From assembly GCA_965277275.1 (NCBI GenBank), contig CBDICG010000002.1, positions 3,100,001 through 3,164,000 on the forward strand: 64,000 nucleotides of DNA, given 5' to 3'. Position 1 is the stretch's first letter. Each line of letters begins with the position of its first letter. The stretch comes from HLUCCA09 sp965277275. GTDB lineage: Bacteria > Pseudomonadota > Alphaproteobacteria > Rhodobacterales > Rhodobacteraceae. The notes beneath the pieces were generated by a model. The model was not told where the DNA came from. It ran no database searches and worked only from the letters and a program-made list of their open reading frames with translations. Both the position numbers and the translations under genes were made by a program. Below are positions 42,712-50,517 of the stretch, piece by piece.

Positions 42712-43452
42712 TCAATGCGAGACTAACGCGCCACGCATGCCTCGGATTTGGTCCGATACGCCACGCGCTCCGTTCCGTGCGCATTGCCGTACTTTCGCGG
42801 CCCCTACCAAAGCGCGGAACAGCCGCCGATGCGGCGCGCGGTAGAACAGGTGCTCGGGGTGCCACTGTACGCCTAGCGCGAAGGGAGCGTCCGCCCGTTC
42901 GACGGCCTGGATCATCCCGCCTTCGTCGCGGGCCGCGACACGGAGGCCGTCGCCCAGGCGATCCACCGCTTGGGTATGGAGTGCGTTTACCAGCAGCTCC
43001 TCCCGCTCGGTGACCGAGGCGAGGTGCGTTCCCGTGCAGGCGCAAACCCGTTTACGGGGCAAGATCGTCTTGAAATACGGGGAGGCTGTAAACGTCTCGT
43101 AGGCGCGGTTGAAGAGCGAGCCGCCGAGCGCGACGTTCAGCATCTGTGCGCCTCGGCAGATCCCGAGAACCGGGATATCCTGCTGGAGCGCTTCAGGCAC
43201 AAGGCGCCGCTCTAATGCGTCGCGCGCTGGATCGAGACGCGCTTCGGCGACAACCTCCCCGTTGAAGAGGGCGGGCTGAATATCGTCTCCGCCGCCGATG
43301 ATCAGGCCATCGACGCCCGCGAGAGCAGAGGGACGCCCCACGCCCCATCGAACGGCGCGCCCGCCCCCGAGCCAGACGTTGAACGCCACGAGGGGGAAGA
43401 TCCTCCAGCCCGAGCGCATTGAGGTCGTTACAGCAATCAGGGGTCGGGTCAT
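42712..43452 (-). CDS. Class-I-type glutamine amidotransferase (peptidase C26, PuuD-like)
   Basis: 246 residues. Catalytic cysteine in GICRGAQMLNVALGG, histidine in GVQWHPEHLFYR, and the C26-type segment GLIIGGGDDIQPALF. Hydrolyses gamma-glutamyl amide bonds or supplies ammonia. The start ATG overlaps the stop of the amidoligase gene by 4 bases, so the two are translationally coupled. The amidoligase/C26 pairing is a known conserved neighbourhood and suggests making and breaking a gamma-glutamyl or similar amide (inference). Confidence 0.9.
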   Translation of the reverse strand: MTRPLIAVTTSMRSGWRIFPLVAFNVWLGGGRAVRWGVGRPSALAGVDGLIIGGGDDIQPALFNGEVVAEARLDPARDALERRLVPEALQQDIPVLGICRGAQMLNVALGGSLFNRAYETFTASPYFKTILPRKRVCACTGTHLASVTEREELLVNALHTQAVDRLGDGLRVAARDEGGMIQAVERADAPFALGVQWHPEHLFYRAPHRRLFRALVGAAKVRQCARNGARGVSDQIRGMRGALVSH

Positions 43453-44462
43453 GCTTCCGCGTGCTCCACGATGCTGCCGTGCGAAACCATCTGCGGCGCA
43501 AGATCCGCAAGGTCGCCGAGGAGTTCCGTGACTTCGGTGTGGTAGTCGGCTGATCCGTTTCCGCTGTCGGCCGTTGTCCAGAGGCCGCAAAGCGCACGCA
43601 GCCGATCCTGGTCGCGGGCAATCCGCTCGACAAGGCACCAGCGCTGCCATTCGTAGGCCAGGCTCCAGTTGGGATCCCCGAGGCGGGATTCGGGCATCCG
43701 ATAGTGATAGGCAGGGCGCGCGGAAACAGCGCCACTATCATGGTTGCGCCGCGCAAACCGGTCAGGCGCGAGTGCCTTGTAGGCAGGCAGCAGATCGAGC
43801 CCGTGGTTGCGCGACCGGATGTGCCGGTCCATCAGATCAAAGAGCGTTTCGGAGCTGCAACTGTCTTCCGCACACAGCGGTGCCACGAAGGCACGGGGGA
43901 AAGCTTCGGTGAAGGGCAGCACGCGGCGGGAGAGGTCCAGCGGGTCGCGCTCCCGCAGCCAGGGCTCGAGCACGGCGAAGGCTTGCGCGACGGCGCCAAG
44001 ATCGGAGCCGCTCTCAGGATCGGCAAGCTCCACGTTCAAGTGAAGCCCGAACCCGTGCAGGACACTATTGCGGGAGCCGGTGGCCCCGGCGCCCGCCAGC
44101 GCCTGGATGATGTCAGAGACTGAGGAGAGTTGGTCCTGCGTGACGGGCGGCGTTACCAGTTCGACGGGAATGGCGTGCCGAGCGATCTGTACGCCAACGC
44201 TGGCGAGCGCGGTATCGTCTTCTGGCGCAAGGGCGGTATCGAGGTAGATCTCGAGGTCACCCAGCTCCGAGCGCTCGATGCGCCAATGGGCCGGGCTCGA
44301 CTGGATCTGGTGCCCCCCGACCTGTTGCACTGCGATGCTCGCAACGTCCTTCGGGCTCAGCCCACCCAGCTCGACTTCGATGCCGACGGTGCGTCTGCTC
44401 CCATTGGTGCCCACAAGGGCGTGGAAGGGGGGTGAAGCGGTGTCCTGATCTGCATTTTGCAT
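43449..44462 (-). CDS. Putative amidoligase (COOH-NH2 ligase family)
   Basis: 337 residues from the ATG at 44462. Matches the amidoligase_2 family: VGIEVELGGLS at the start of the catalytic domain, GDLEIYLDTAL, VELVTPP and HGFGLHLNVELA are the glutamine-synthetase-like ATP/metal sites. It would join an amine to a carboxylate using ATP; product unknown. An EcfG-type promoter ends 8 bases before the ATG, which rules out the longer reading frame starting at 45293 and implies a nearly leaderless mRNA. Confidence 0.88.
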   Translation of the reverse strand: MQNADQDTASPPFHALVGTNGSRRTVGIEVELGGLSPKDVASIAVQQVGGHQIQSSPAHWRIERSELGDLEIYLDTALAPEDDTALASVGVQIARHAIPVELVTPPVTQDQLSSVSDIIQALAGAGATGSRNSVLHGFGLHLNVELADPESGSDLGAVAQAFAVLEPWLRERDPLDLSRRVLPFTEAFPRAFVAPLCAEDSCSSETLFDLMDRHIRSRNHGLDLLPAYKALAPDRFARRNHDSGAVSARPAYHYRMPESRLGDPNWSLAYEWQRWCLVERIARDQDRLRALCGLWTTADSGNGSADYHTEVTELLGDLADLAPQMVSHGSIVEHAEA

Positions 44463-44470
44463 ATCGCGGG

Positions 44471-44495
44471 AACGCAGTACTCCGAGCATTGTTCC
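44471..44495 (-). promoter_or_regulatory. EcfG-type promoter for amidoligase-glutaminase operon
   Basis: GGAAC (44495-44491), 18 bases, TT (44472-44471), extended GGAACAAT. Only 8 bases between the TT and the start ATG at 44462. Confidence 0.78.
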
Positions 44496-44740
44496 AGTAC
44501 GTGGGAAAACGCGCCGCGCAGGTGCGATGCCCAGGCAAGGCGAATGGCATGCGCCTGGCAGCAAACGCTCGGCTCGTGCCTTCGCCGCGCGAGCGGCGGG
44601 TATCTGCTCGAAGCTTCGGCAGGCGTTGCTCGCGCCGCTGATGCTGGCACGGGTGGAAAGGGCGGCCATGTTTCCCTGGATGTCGCGAGCATGAAGCCCG
44701 GTGTTCCCGTGCCCCTGATCGGGATCTTGGCACTGCTGCG
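44496..44740. other. Gene-poor stretch upstream of amidoligase operon
   Basis: About 245 bases between the amidoligase promoter and the AI-2E-type remnant, without a supported gene. Confidence 0.35.
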
Positions 44741-44965
44741 CTCTGGTGATCGTGGGGAGCAATACGCTCGACGAGGCCGCCGTTCTGTTGCCCGCCGCGA
44801 TCTTTCCGACGCTTAAGATGACCAGTGCGCCGTTCGTGACGCCGCATCTTGCCGGCCGTCGACTACAGATCAATCCGCTTGTCGTATGCGTGCCCCTCGC
44901 CGCGTGGCTTTGGCTTTGGGGCCCGGTCGCAGGCGCGATCCCTCTGTTCCCAAGGTCGCTGGCGG
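44741..44965 (+). pseudogene. AI-2E/PerM-family transporter remnant (C-terminal)
   Basis: Forward frame reads APFVTPHLAGRRLQINPLVV, CVPLAAWLWLWGPVAGAIPL, close to the conserved C-terminal part of AI-2E/PerM family exporters (usually VTPxxxGRRLxLNP ... FWxWLWGPxGAxLAVPL). The rest of the gene is missing, so it is a fragment left between the GSR kinase and the amidoligase operon. Confidence 0.6.
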
Positions 44966-45001
44966 TGAGCGGCGCGAGCACGCTGGACGCGGAATTGCCT
45001 T

Positions 45002-46798
45002 CTATTCGGCGGCGCGGGGCTCGGTGGCCGTTGCTGCCGCAGCCTCCCAGCTCTGCTCGTCCGCATCGAAGGGCATCGGCTCGAACACGACGCGAAGCCG
45101 GTAGATTTCGCCGTCCGACGTGATGTTCGGTGCAGCACCTAGCTGCCGCGCGAAGGAATTGATCAGCCGCCCGCCGAGAGACGAGGGGCGCGTATTTGCC
45201 GACACTTCGGGCAGCTTTGCCTCGGCCACGGAATTCTCGACCACCAGCGCGACGCGGTCTCCCTCCAGCCTTTCCAGAGCAATCCGCACCCACGGCCCCT
45301 CGCCTGCGTCGCCCGCGTACTTCAGCGCGTTCGTCACGGCCTCGACCGTGAGCAGCGACAGCGGTAGGGCCTGGTCGGGGTACAGCAGCACAGACGCGAA
45401 CTCCGAGCGAACACGCAATCGCTGTCCGTCGCTTCGCGCCGGGGCAAGCTCCGTCAGCGGCGCAGTAACCCGAGCCAGCAGGTCTTCCGCATGAACCTTG
45501 CTGAGCGCTTCGGCCTGGTAGAGCAGCCTGTGCACCGTCGCCATGCTGGAGACGCGTTGGCTGATGTGGTCGAGTGCCGCTACTGTTTCCTCTTCCTCCG
45601 CACGCCGCTCCTGCATGTTGATCATCGACGAGATCAGCTGAAGGTTGTTCTTTACGCGGTGGTGTACTTCCTTGAGCAGCACGTCCTTCTCGTGCATCGC
45701 ATTGACCAGATCAGCTTCGTCTTGCACCAGCCGCTCCGCGACGTTTCGGAACTCCGTTTCGATAACTTGCAGCTCCCGGGGCAGGTCTTTCCTCGGTTCG
45801 GGCGGCATCTCCCGTTCAAGGCCGAAGCGCCGCATTCGCGCGGCGAGAACGCGCACGGGCCCAACGACCTGGCGCTCGACAGTGAACGTCACGAGGATGA
45901 GGCTCGCCAACCACATGAAGACGGCGAATAGGGCAGGCGAGGTTGCGTAGTTGAGCCAACCGGTCCCATGCGCTCTCGCATCCGGCCAGGCCCCGACCGC
46001 GTACATCGTGCCGTCCACGATGGGGATAATCGTATAGTAGGTTGGTGTGCCGTCAGCGCGGGGCGCGACGAACTCCCGGCTTCCACCTCCGACAAGAGGG
46101 AAGGCGCCCCGGTCCGCCGGCAATTGCGCCTCGGCTTGCGAGAGCGGCAGGGAGGAGGTCAGCAGCTCCCCGCGTTGATTGAGAGTAAAGACAACCTTTT
46201 CCAAACCTTCGGTCAGCACCGAAGGCGCGCCCTCCACCCCGGCATGGGGCAGGGACAGGCTCAGGAAACCCGCCGGGTCTGTCGGCGTTCCCCCGAATGG
46301 AACTGTCACGACCACGACGTGTGCGCCCGACACCGCCCCGTTCCGGCTGACGTCGACGCGTGCGCGCGGCGTGGCGACGCTCTGCTGAAAGTCCTCCGTC
46401 TCCGAGACATCCGCCGTGGTCCCGGACGAGGAACACGCCATGAGACCCGAGGGCGGGATTACACCGGCGAACAGATAGTCGCCGTTCGAGTTCGCCACGA
46501 AGCGACGCATGAAGGCGGTGCATTCCTCGGTGTTTTCAAACCCGCGAGCGGCGACGGCCAGCGCTTCTGCCGCGCCAAAGGCGGCGCGGATCGACAGCCG
46601 CTCCTGCTCGGCGAGTTCCAGCGTCGTGGCGAGCAGAGCGCGTTCGGTTTGCGCGCGAAGATCGTCCTCCAGCCGGATTGTCTGCTGAAGTGCGATCAGT
46701 CCGAGCGGCACCAACGCGACGGAAAGAAGAATGCCGAGACGTTTTGAAAGACCGGACTGCGAAGCGTCCTCTTTGCTCGCCGGCGCGGGCCCGCTCAT
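45002..46798 (-). CDS. Membrane sensor histidine kinase (HWE/HisKA_2 type) of the general stress response
   Basis: 598 residues from the ATG at 46798, overlapping the ecfG stop. Helix 1 at about residues 17-38, a periplasmic sensor region with several cysteines up to about 270, helix 2 (LFAVFMWLASLILVTFTV), HAMP-like linker, then HisKA_2 with the phospho-accepting histidine in HHRVKNNLQLISSMINMQ and a degenerate ATPase region (EAVTNALKYAGD, SSLGGRLINSFARQLGA). Kinases of this group phosphorylate PhyR in Alphaproteobacteria. Cotranscription with nepR-ecfG strongly suggests it is the PhyR kinase. Confidence 0.92.
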   Translation of the reverse strand: MSGPAPASKEDASQSGLSKRLGILLSVALVPLGLIALQQTIRLEDDLRAQTERALLATTLELAEQERLSIRAAFGAAEALAVAARGFENTEECTAFMRRFVANSNGDYLFAGVIPPSGLMACSSSGTTADVSETEDFQQSVATPRARVDVSRNGAVSGAHVVVVTVPFGGTPTDPAGFLSLSLPHAGVEGAPSVLTEGLEKVVFTLNQRGELLTSSLPLSQAEAQLPADRGAFPLVGGGSREFVAPRADGTPTYYTIIPIVDGTMYAVGAWPDARAHGTGWLNYATSPALFAVFMWLASLILVTFTVERQVVGPVRVLAARMRRFGLEREMPPEPRKDLPRELQVIETEFRNVAERLVQDEADLVNAMHEKDVLLKEVHHRVKNNLQLISSMINMQERRAEEEETVAALDHISQRVSSMATVHRLLYQAEALSKVHAEDLLARVTAPLTELAPARSDGQRLRVRSEFASVLLYPDQALPLSLLTVEAVTNALKYAGDAGEGPWVRIALERLEGDRVALVVENSVAEAKLPEVSANTRPSSLGGRLINSFARQLGAAPNITSDGEIYRLRVVFEPMPFDADEQSWEAAAATATEPRAAE

Positions 46799-47352
46799 CC
46801 AACGTTGCCGGAGCTTTGCGACAAGACCGATTGCGTGGCGGCGTCCGTGAGTTCGAGTGTTTCGCTCTCGTCCATGCCCATCGCTTCGGCGAGCGCTGCG
46901 CGGCCCCGGTTCAGGCGGCTCTTGATCGTACCCATCTGAACGCCACACATCTCGGCGGCATCTTCGTAGGAGTGCTGCAACGCCCCTACGAGGATCAGCA
47001 CCTCGCGTTGCTCCGGCGGCAGCGTGTTGAAGGCTGTTCGGAAATCCCGAAGGTGCAACCGACCGTCATGGTCGGGCTTCGTCGCGATCCCCTCGGCATA
47101 CTCGCCGTCGGTATCCATCACCTCGCGCTTGGCCTTGCGCCGGTTGGAGTAGAACGAATTGCGCAGGATCGTGAAGAGCCACGCCCGCATGTTCGTACCT
47201 TCCTCGAAGCTGTCCATGCTGGACCATGCCTTGAGCACGGTTTCCTGAACTAGATCGTCGGCAGCAGCACTGTTTCGGGTTAGGCTCATCGCGAAGGCGC
47301 GCAGCGTCTTCATGTGGCTGACGAGCTCTTCCTTGGCATCGGCGCGCCTCAT
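46795..47352 (-). CDS. ecfG: ECF sigma factor EcfG (general stress response)
   Basis: 185 residues with sigma region 2 (FAMSLTRNSAAADDLVQET, MRAWLFTILRNSFYSNRRK) and region 4 (LPPEQREVLILVGALQHSYE, GTIKSRLNRGRAAL). The ECF15/EcfG class is identified by its place between nepR and a HisKA_2 kinase and its overlap with nepR. It directs RNA polymerase to GGAAC-type -35 promoters, of which this window has about 20. Held inactive by NepR until PhyR is phosphorylated. Confidence 0.93.
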   Translation of the reverse strand: MRRADAKEELVSHMKTLRAFAMSLTRNSAAADDLVQETVLKAWSSMDSFEEGTNMRAWLFTILRNSFYSNRRKAKREVMDTDGEYAEGIATKPDHDGRLHLRDFRTAFNTLPPEQREVLILVGALQHSYEDAAEMCGVQMGTIKSRLNRGRAALAEAMGMDESETLELTDAATQSVLSQSSGNVG

Positions 47353-47546
47353 TTGCCCCCCTCGGGGTCGGAGGACCGCTGCGTGAAGGAGGCAGGAACT
47401 TCGATGTCGTCAAGCTTGTCGAGCAGCTTCATCAACTCGTCGGGAAGGTCGTGTTCCGCGTCCTCTTCGAAGATGCGCTTCAGGTTCTCGTCGATCTGAA
47501 CCTTTGCCACATCGCCAACTTTGGTTTTCTTCACAATGCGCCTCAT
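47349..47546 (-). CDS. nepR: NepR-family anti-sigma factor
   Basis: 65 residues from the ATG at 47546: IDENLKRIFEEDAEHDLPDE followed by LMKLLDKLDD, the two-helix NepR core that wraps EcfG and, after stress, the sigma-like domain of phosphorylated PhyR. Overlaps ecfG by 4 bases. Promoter: reverse arm of the symmetric element at 47577-47607. Confidence 0.92.
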   Translation of the reverse strand: MRRIVKKTKVGDVAKVQIDENLKRIFEEDAEHDLPDELMKLLDKLDDIEVPASFTQRSSDPEGGK

Positions 47547-47576
47547 CTGTCTGTCATGCAAAAACACTCGCCCGCG

Positions 47577-47607
47577 GGAACAAACCCGAAGCTTCCGGGT
47601 TTGTTCC
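47577..47607. promoter_or_regulatory. Bidirectional EcfG-type promoter (nepR-ecfG versus phyR)
   Basis: Forward: GGAAC (47577-47581), 18 bases, TT (47600-47601), 33 bases before the phyR ATG. Reverse: GGAAC (47607-47603), 18 bases, TT (47584-47583), 36 bases before the nepR ATG. The site is a near-perfect inverted repeat with 12-base arms (GGAACAAACCCG / CGGGTTTGTTCC), so one dyad supplies both promoters and predicts autoregulation of both control units. Confidence 0.92.
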
Positions 47608-47634
47608 GAGAAAACTCGCCAGCACGGAGAACCT

Positions 47635-48477
47635 ATGTCGACCACAGGCCCAAAGCCGGGCGGTATGCCCCGCACTATGTCGGATCTTATCGCTCCGCAC
47701 CTTCCCTATCTGCGCCGCTATGCCCGCGCGCTGACCGGCAGTCAGAGCAGCGGCGACAAACTCGCGGCCTCGACGCTTGAAGCGGTCCTTGCCGACCCGG
47801 AGTCTTTGCCGGTGCCCCAGATGGGCGAACGCGGCGCGCTGTTCCATGTCTTTCATCGTCTTTGGGTAAGCATCGGCCAGCCCTCGCCGGAAGAAGAGGT
47901 CGAAGCCCTTCGCGCTCGAACGCATGACAACATGGCAGAGCTTTCGCCGAACACGCGCGAGGCGCTCCTTTTGCATACGGTCGAAGAGTTCTCGATCGAG
48001 GATACGGCGCGGATCATGAGCCTCGGCGCGGACGAGACCCGCGCGCTGGTAGAGAAGGCGCGCAGCGAGATGCGTGGCGCGGTCAGCGGGCGCGTGATGA
48101 TCATCGAGGATGAAGCCATCATCGCGATGGACCTTGAATCGATCGTCGAGACGATCGGGCACGAAGTGACCGGCATCGCCCGCACGCGCGACGAAGCTGT
48201 CGAGCTGGGGCAGGAGAGCAAGCCGCATCTCATCCTCGCCGACATTCAACTTGCCGACAATTCGAGCGGGATCGACGCGGTGAACGACCTGCTCAAGGTC
48301 ATGCCGGATGTGCCGGTTATTTTCATCACGGCCTATCCCGAACGCCTTCTGACGGGCGAACGCCCCGAACCGGCGTTTCTGATCGCCAAGCCCTATACTC
48401 CCCCTCAAGTCATCTCGGCTGTGAGCCAGGCGATGTTTTTTGCGTCAACGGAGACGCTGAAGGCGCAGCCTGCCTGA
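47635..48477 (+). CDS. phyR: PhyR general-stress response regulator
   Basis: 280 residues. N-terminal EcfG-like sigma-mimic domain (DLIAPHLPYLRRYARALTGS, LPVPQMGERGALFHVFHRLW, LSPNTREALLLHTVEEFSI) and C-terminal receiver with acidic pair IIEDEAIIAMD, phospho-acceptor in ILADIQLADNSSG and the KPY lysine. Phosphorylated PhyR sequesters NepR and frees EcfG. Divergent from nepR-ecfG with a shared symmetric promoter; CACGGAGAACC precedes the ATG. Confidence 0.95.
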   Translation: MSTTGPKPGGMPRTMSDLIAPHLPYLRRYARALTGSQSSGDKLAASTLEAVLADPESLPVPQMGERGALFHVFHRLWVSIGQPSPEEEVEALRARTHDNMAELSPNTREALLLHTVEEFSIEDTARIMSLGADETRALVEKARSEMRGAVSGRVMIIEDEAIIAMDLESIVETIGHEVTGIARTRDEAVELGQESKPHLILADIQLADNSSGIDAVNDLLKVMPDVPVIFITAYPERLLTGERPEPAFLIAKPYTPPQVISAVSQAMFFASTETLKAQPA

Positions 48478-48482
48478 CAACG

Positions 48483-48517
48483 AAAAAGCGGGCCGCGCTC
48501 GCGCCGGCCCGCTTTTC
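48483..48517. terminator. Terminator between convergent phyR and dps-like gene
   Basis: 11-bp stem AAAAGCGGGCC / GGCCCGCTTTT with a GC-rich 12-base loop, A/T flanks on both sides. Confidence 0.9.
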
Positions 48518-48538
48518 TCTACTCCGACGTCTTGAGCG

Positions 48539-49036
48539 TCAGCCGGCCGAAATGGCCCGCAGCATCCACGCTGCCTTCTCGTGGAAGGCCGAGCGTTCGG
48601 TTGCCAGATCGGCGGTGACCATGTCGCGCCGCTTCTCCGCAACCTCGATAAGGGCGTGCAGCCTGTGGGCTACCCGTTCATGGTCGGCGGCGAGGTCCTT
48701 GCACATTTCTCCGGCGCTCGGTGTGTGATCCAGCTCGTCGATGACCGAGCTTTCGATCACCTTGGTAAGCCGCATCGGTGCAAGATGCCCCAGGGCACGA
48801 ATGCGTTCGGCCAGCTCGTCGGCGGCCTCGAACATGTTCTCGTAGTGCTCTTCCGTAAGGTTGTGCACGGAGTAGAAGAGCGCGCCCTCCACGTTCCAGT
48901 GATAGGCATGCGTTTTATGAACTAGCGCGTAGGTATCGGACAGGACGTCCGCCAGACCCTTGGCAATGGGAGCGGGGTCCTGAACGCCGGTGCTGATTTC
49001 CTGTTCTCGCGGGATGACTTGCATGGCGGTGTTCAT
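48539..49036 (-). CDS. Dps-family DNA-binding ferritin-like protein
   Basis: 165 residues with the Dps dodecamer features: LVHKTHAYHWNVEGALFYS then HYENMFEAADELAERIRALG, which carry the intersubunit ferroxidase His/Asp/Glu ligands. Stores iron using peroxide and protects DNA. The N-terminus has few basic residues so DNA binding is uncertain. A near-match promoter GGAAC-N18-TC lies upstream (49120-49096), one base short of the consensus. Confidence 0.9.
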   Translation of the reverse strand: MNTAMQVIPREQEISTGVQDPAPIAKGLADVLSDTYALVHKTHAYHWNVEGALFYSVHNLTEEHYENMFEAADELAERIRALGHLAPMRLTKVIESSVIDELDHTPSAGEMCKDLAADHERVAHRLHALIEVAEKRRDMVTADLATERSAFHEKAAWMLRAISAG

Positions 49037-49111
49037 TGGATTTCCTTGTGTTGCGTGTGTGAAGGCGAACGGCGACTGGCGCCGCCCCGTGAGAAGATCG
49101 CAAGTGCGCGC

Positions 49112-49282
49112 TCAGGTTCCACTTCCGCGAACAAGCCGCACGACGAGCGTCACGACGAACAGCGCGACGAACACGAAGAAGAGAATTTGTGCGATACCGG
49201 CAGATGCCGAAGCGATACCGCCAAATCCGAACAGAGCAGCGACAAGCGCCACAACGAGAAACGTAAGAGCCCAACCGAGCAT
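49112..49282 (-). CDS. DUF1328-family small membrane protein (56 aa)
   Basis: 56 residues, two helices: MLGWALTFLVVALVAALFGF, then ASASAGIAQILFFVFVALFV and a basic LVRLVRG tail, matching DUF1328 (YtjA-like). AAAAGGAGGTATC is a near-ideal ribosome site. EcfG-type promoter 48 bases upstream. Typical envelope-stress accessory protein, function unknown. Confidence 0.9.
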   Translation of the reverse strand: MLGWALTFLVVALVAALFGFGGIASASAGIAQILFFVFVALFVVTLVVRLVRGSGT

Positions 49283-49330
49283 GATACCTCCTTTTCCAGA
49301 GCGCTTCCCACGAAGCGTTTACAGCTCTTC

Positions 49331-49355
49331 AAGTCGGCAATTTTGATATTGTTCC
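49331..49355 (-). promoter_or_regulatory. EcfG-type promoter for DUF1328 gene
   Basis: GGAAC (49355-49351), 18 bases, TT (49332-49331), 48 bases before the ATG. Extended GGAACAAT. Confidence 0.8.
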
Positions 49356-49541
49356 ACGTTGGTACGGGCGATGGCGAGATCCACTATGTGGTTCGGATGA
49401 CCGAGGACCAGCTCAAGGCGCTGCGGGATGTGAAGGAAGAGTAGTTCTGAGCGACGCGACTGCAGCGAGTGACCGGTTTGGGGGAGCTTCGGCTTCCTCC
49501 TTCCTCGTTCAAGGTACGAAAACTGCGCAACTGACTGATCG

Positions 49542-49566
49542 GGAACAATTCCGCGTCGTCTGGATT
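49542..49566 (+). promoter_or_regulatory. EcfG-type promoter for SpoIIAA-like gene
   Basis: GGAAC (49542-49546), 18 bases, TT (49565-49566), 57 bases before the ATG at 49624. Extended GGAACAAT. Confidence 0.78.
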
Positions 49567-49623
49567 GTCAATCTGACCGTCGCATGTGGCGACGACAGCA
49601 GTTTTGCGAAGTGGAGGCTGCTC

Positions 49624-50007
49624 ATGCACCCAGCACATATTCATCCATTCGACACCGGGCTTCCGGCGACCTACGGCTTTCGGATCAAGGGAGAAATCAC
49701 CAACAAGGACATGACCGCGATGGCGGAGCGTGTTCTGGACGCGTTCGATAGTTTCGACACGATCGACATGCTTCTGGTGTTCGACAATTACGAGGGATCG
49801 GAGACAGGCGCAGCGCTCTCCACGGCGTCGTTGCGGGCTCAGGCCAGGGCACTGCCGAACGTGCGTGCCTACGTCGTTGCGAGCGCGCCGGAAAGCGCAG
49901 GACACTTGGTCGAGACGCTTGGCAACATGATGCCCGTCGACGCCAAGAGCTTCGAAACGGAAGCCGAGGCCCACGCGTACCTTACATCCCTGCCGCGCCT
50001 GTCCTGA
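49624..50007 (+). CDS. SpoIIAA-like (DUF3478) STAS-fold protein
   Basis: 127 residues. YGFRIKGEITNKDMTAMAER and MLLVFDNYEGSETGAALS match the SpoIIAA-like family, which has a STAS/CRAL-TRIO-like fold and may bind lipids or membranes. Soluble. Followed 42 bases later by a second stress-linked gene on the same strand. Confidence 0.88.
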   Translation: MHPAHIHPFDTGLPATYGFRIKGEITNKDMTAMAERVLDAFDSFDTIDMLLVFDNYEGSETGAALSTASLRAQARALPNVRAYVVASAPESAGHLVETLGNMMPVDAKSFETEAEAHAYLTSLPRLS

Positions 50008-50049
50008 CTTTGCGTGGCAGTGAAACGGCAAACTAGGGAGGACCTTCGA

Positions 50050-50385
50050 ATGTCAGAAATGACCAATGGCCCGTTCAGCGGCCAATTGCAGCCGGTCGCG
50101 CCGTCCGTGCGCAAAGGGCAGCGTACCCTGTCGGGCGCTGCGGCGCGCCTGGCGCGAGATCACCCGGTACCATTCGTTCTCGGGGTTGCTGTCTTTGGTT
50201 TCTGCCTCGGGCGGACACTGGCCCTCTCAGGCACCGTGCCGCAAATCAGCCAAAGTAAAATGCTTCAGTCAGCGCCAAGTCGGGATCTGGCGGACCCTGC
50301 GCCCAAGGGAAGAGCGGTGCCGCGAGAGGAACGGTGGCATCGCAGAGCGCCTGTCGGACCTGCTGTTCATCCCGAACGCGTTTGA
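50050..50385 (+). CDS. Uncharacterised protein with one membrane helix
   Basis: 111 residues from the ATG at 50050 (GGGAGGACC upstream). Residues 35-60 are a membrane helix (PVPFVLGVAVFGFCLGRTL). The last 40 residues look low-quality (RAVPREERWHRRAPVG...) and could come from a frame change, so the true C-terminus is uncertain. Second gene of the SpoIIAA-like transcript, ending before a terminator. Confidence 0.55.
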   Translation: MSEMTNGPFSGQLQPVAPSVRKGQRTLSGAAARLARDHPVPFVLGVAVFGFCLGRTLALSGTVPQISQSKMLQSAPSRDLADPAPKGRAVPREERWHRRAPVGPAVHPERV

Positions 50386-50408
50386 CACTGTATTCAGCAA
50401 CGAAATCA

Positions 50409-50443
50409 AGAAGGCCCGCAAATCTGCTATTTGCGGGCCTTCT
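50409..50443. terminator. Terminator between convergent genes
   Basis: Perfect 15-bp stem AGAAGGCCCGCAAAT / ATTTGCGGGCCTTCT with a 5-base loop. Lies between the forward 111-aa gene and the reverse 58-aa gene. Confidence 0.85.
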
Positions 50444-50517
50444 CGGTGCGGTGGCGCAGGGTTTGGTTGAATGGCTCCCCAGTTCTTCTGCAGCGCTCCG
50501 TTTCGGCATCCTGATCT

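Noticed and set aside
44463..45293. Longer upstream start of the amidoligase gene
   Set aside because: The extra 277 codons run through the EcfG-type promoter at 44495-44471 and through a stretch holding an antisense transporter fragment, so the start at 44462 is preferred.
49096..49120. EcfG-type promoter for the dps-like gene
   Set aside because: GGAAC-N18-TC, one base off the consensus, and it overlaps the 3' end of the DUF1328 gene. Possible but not counted.
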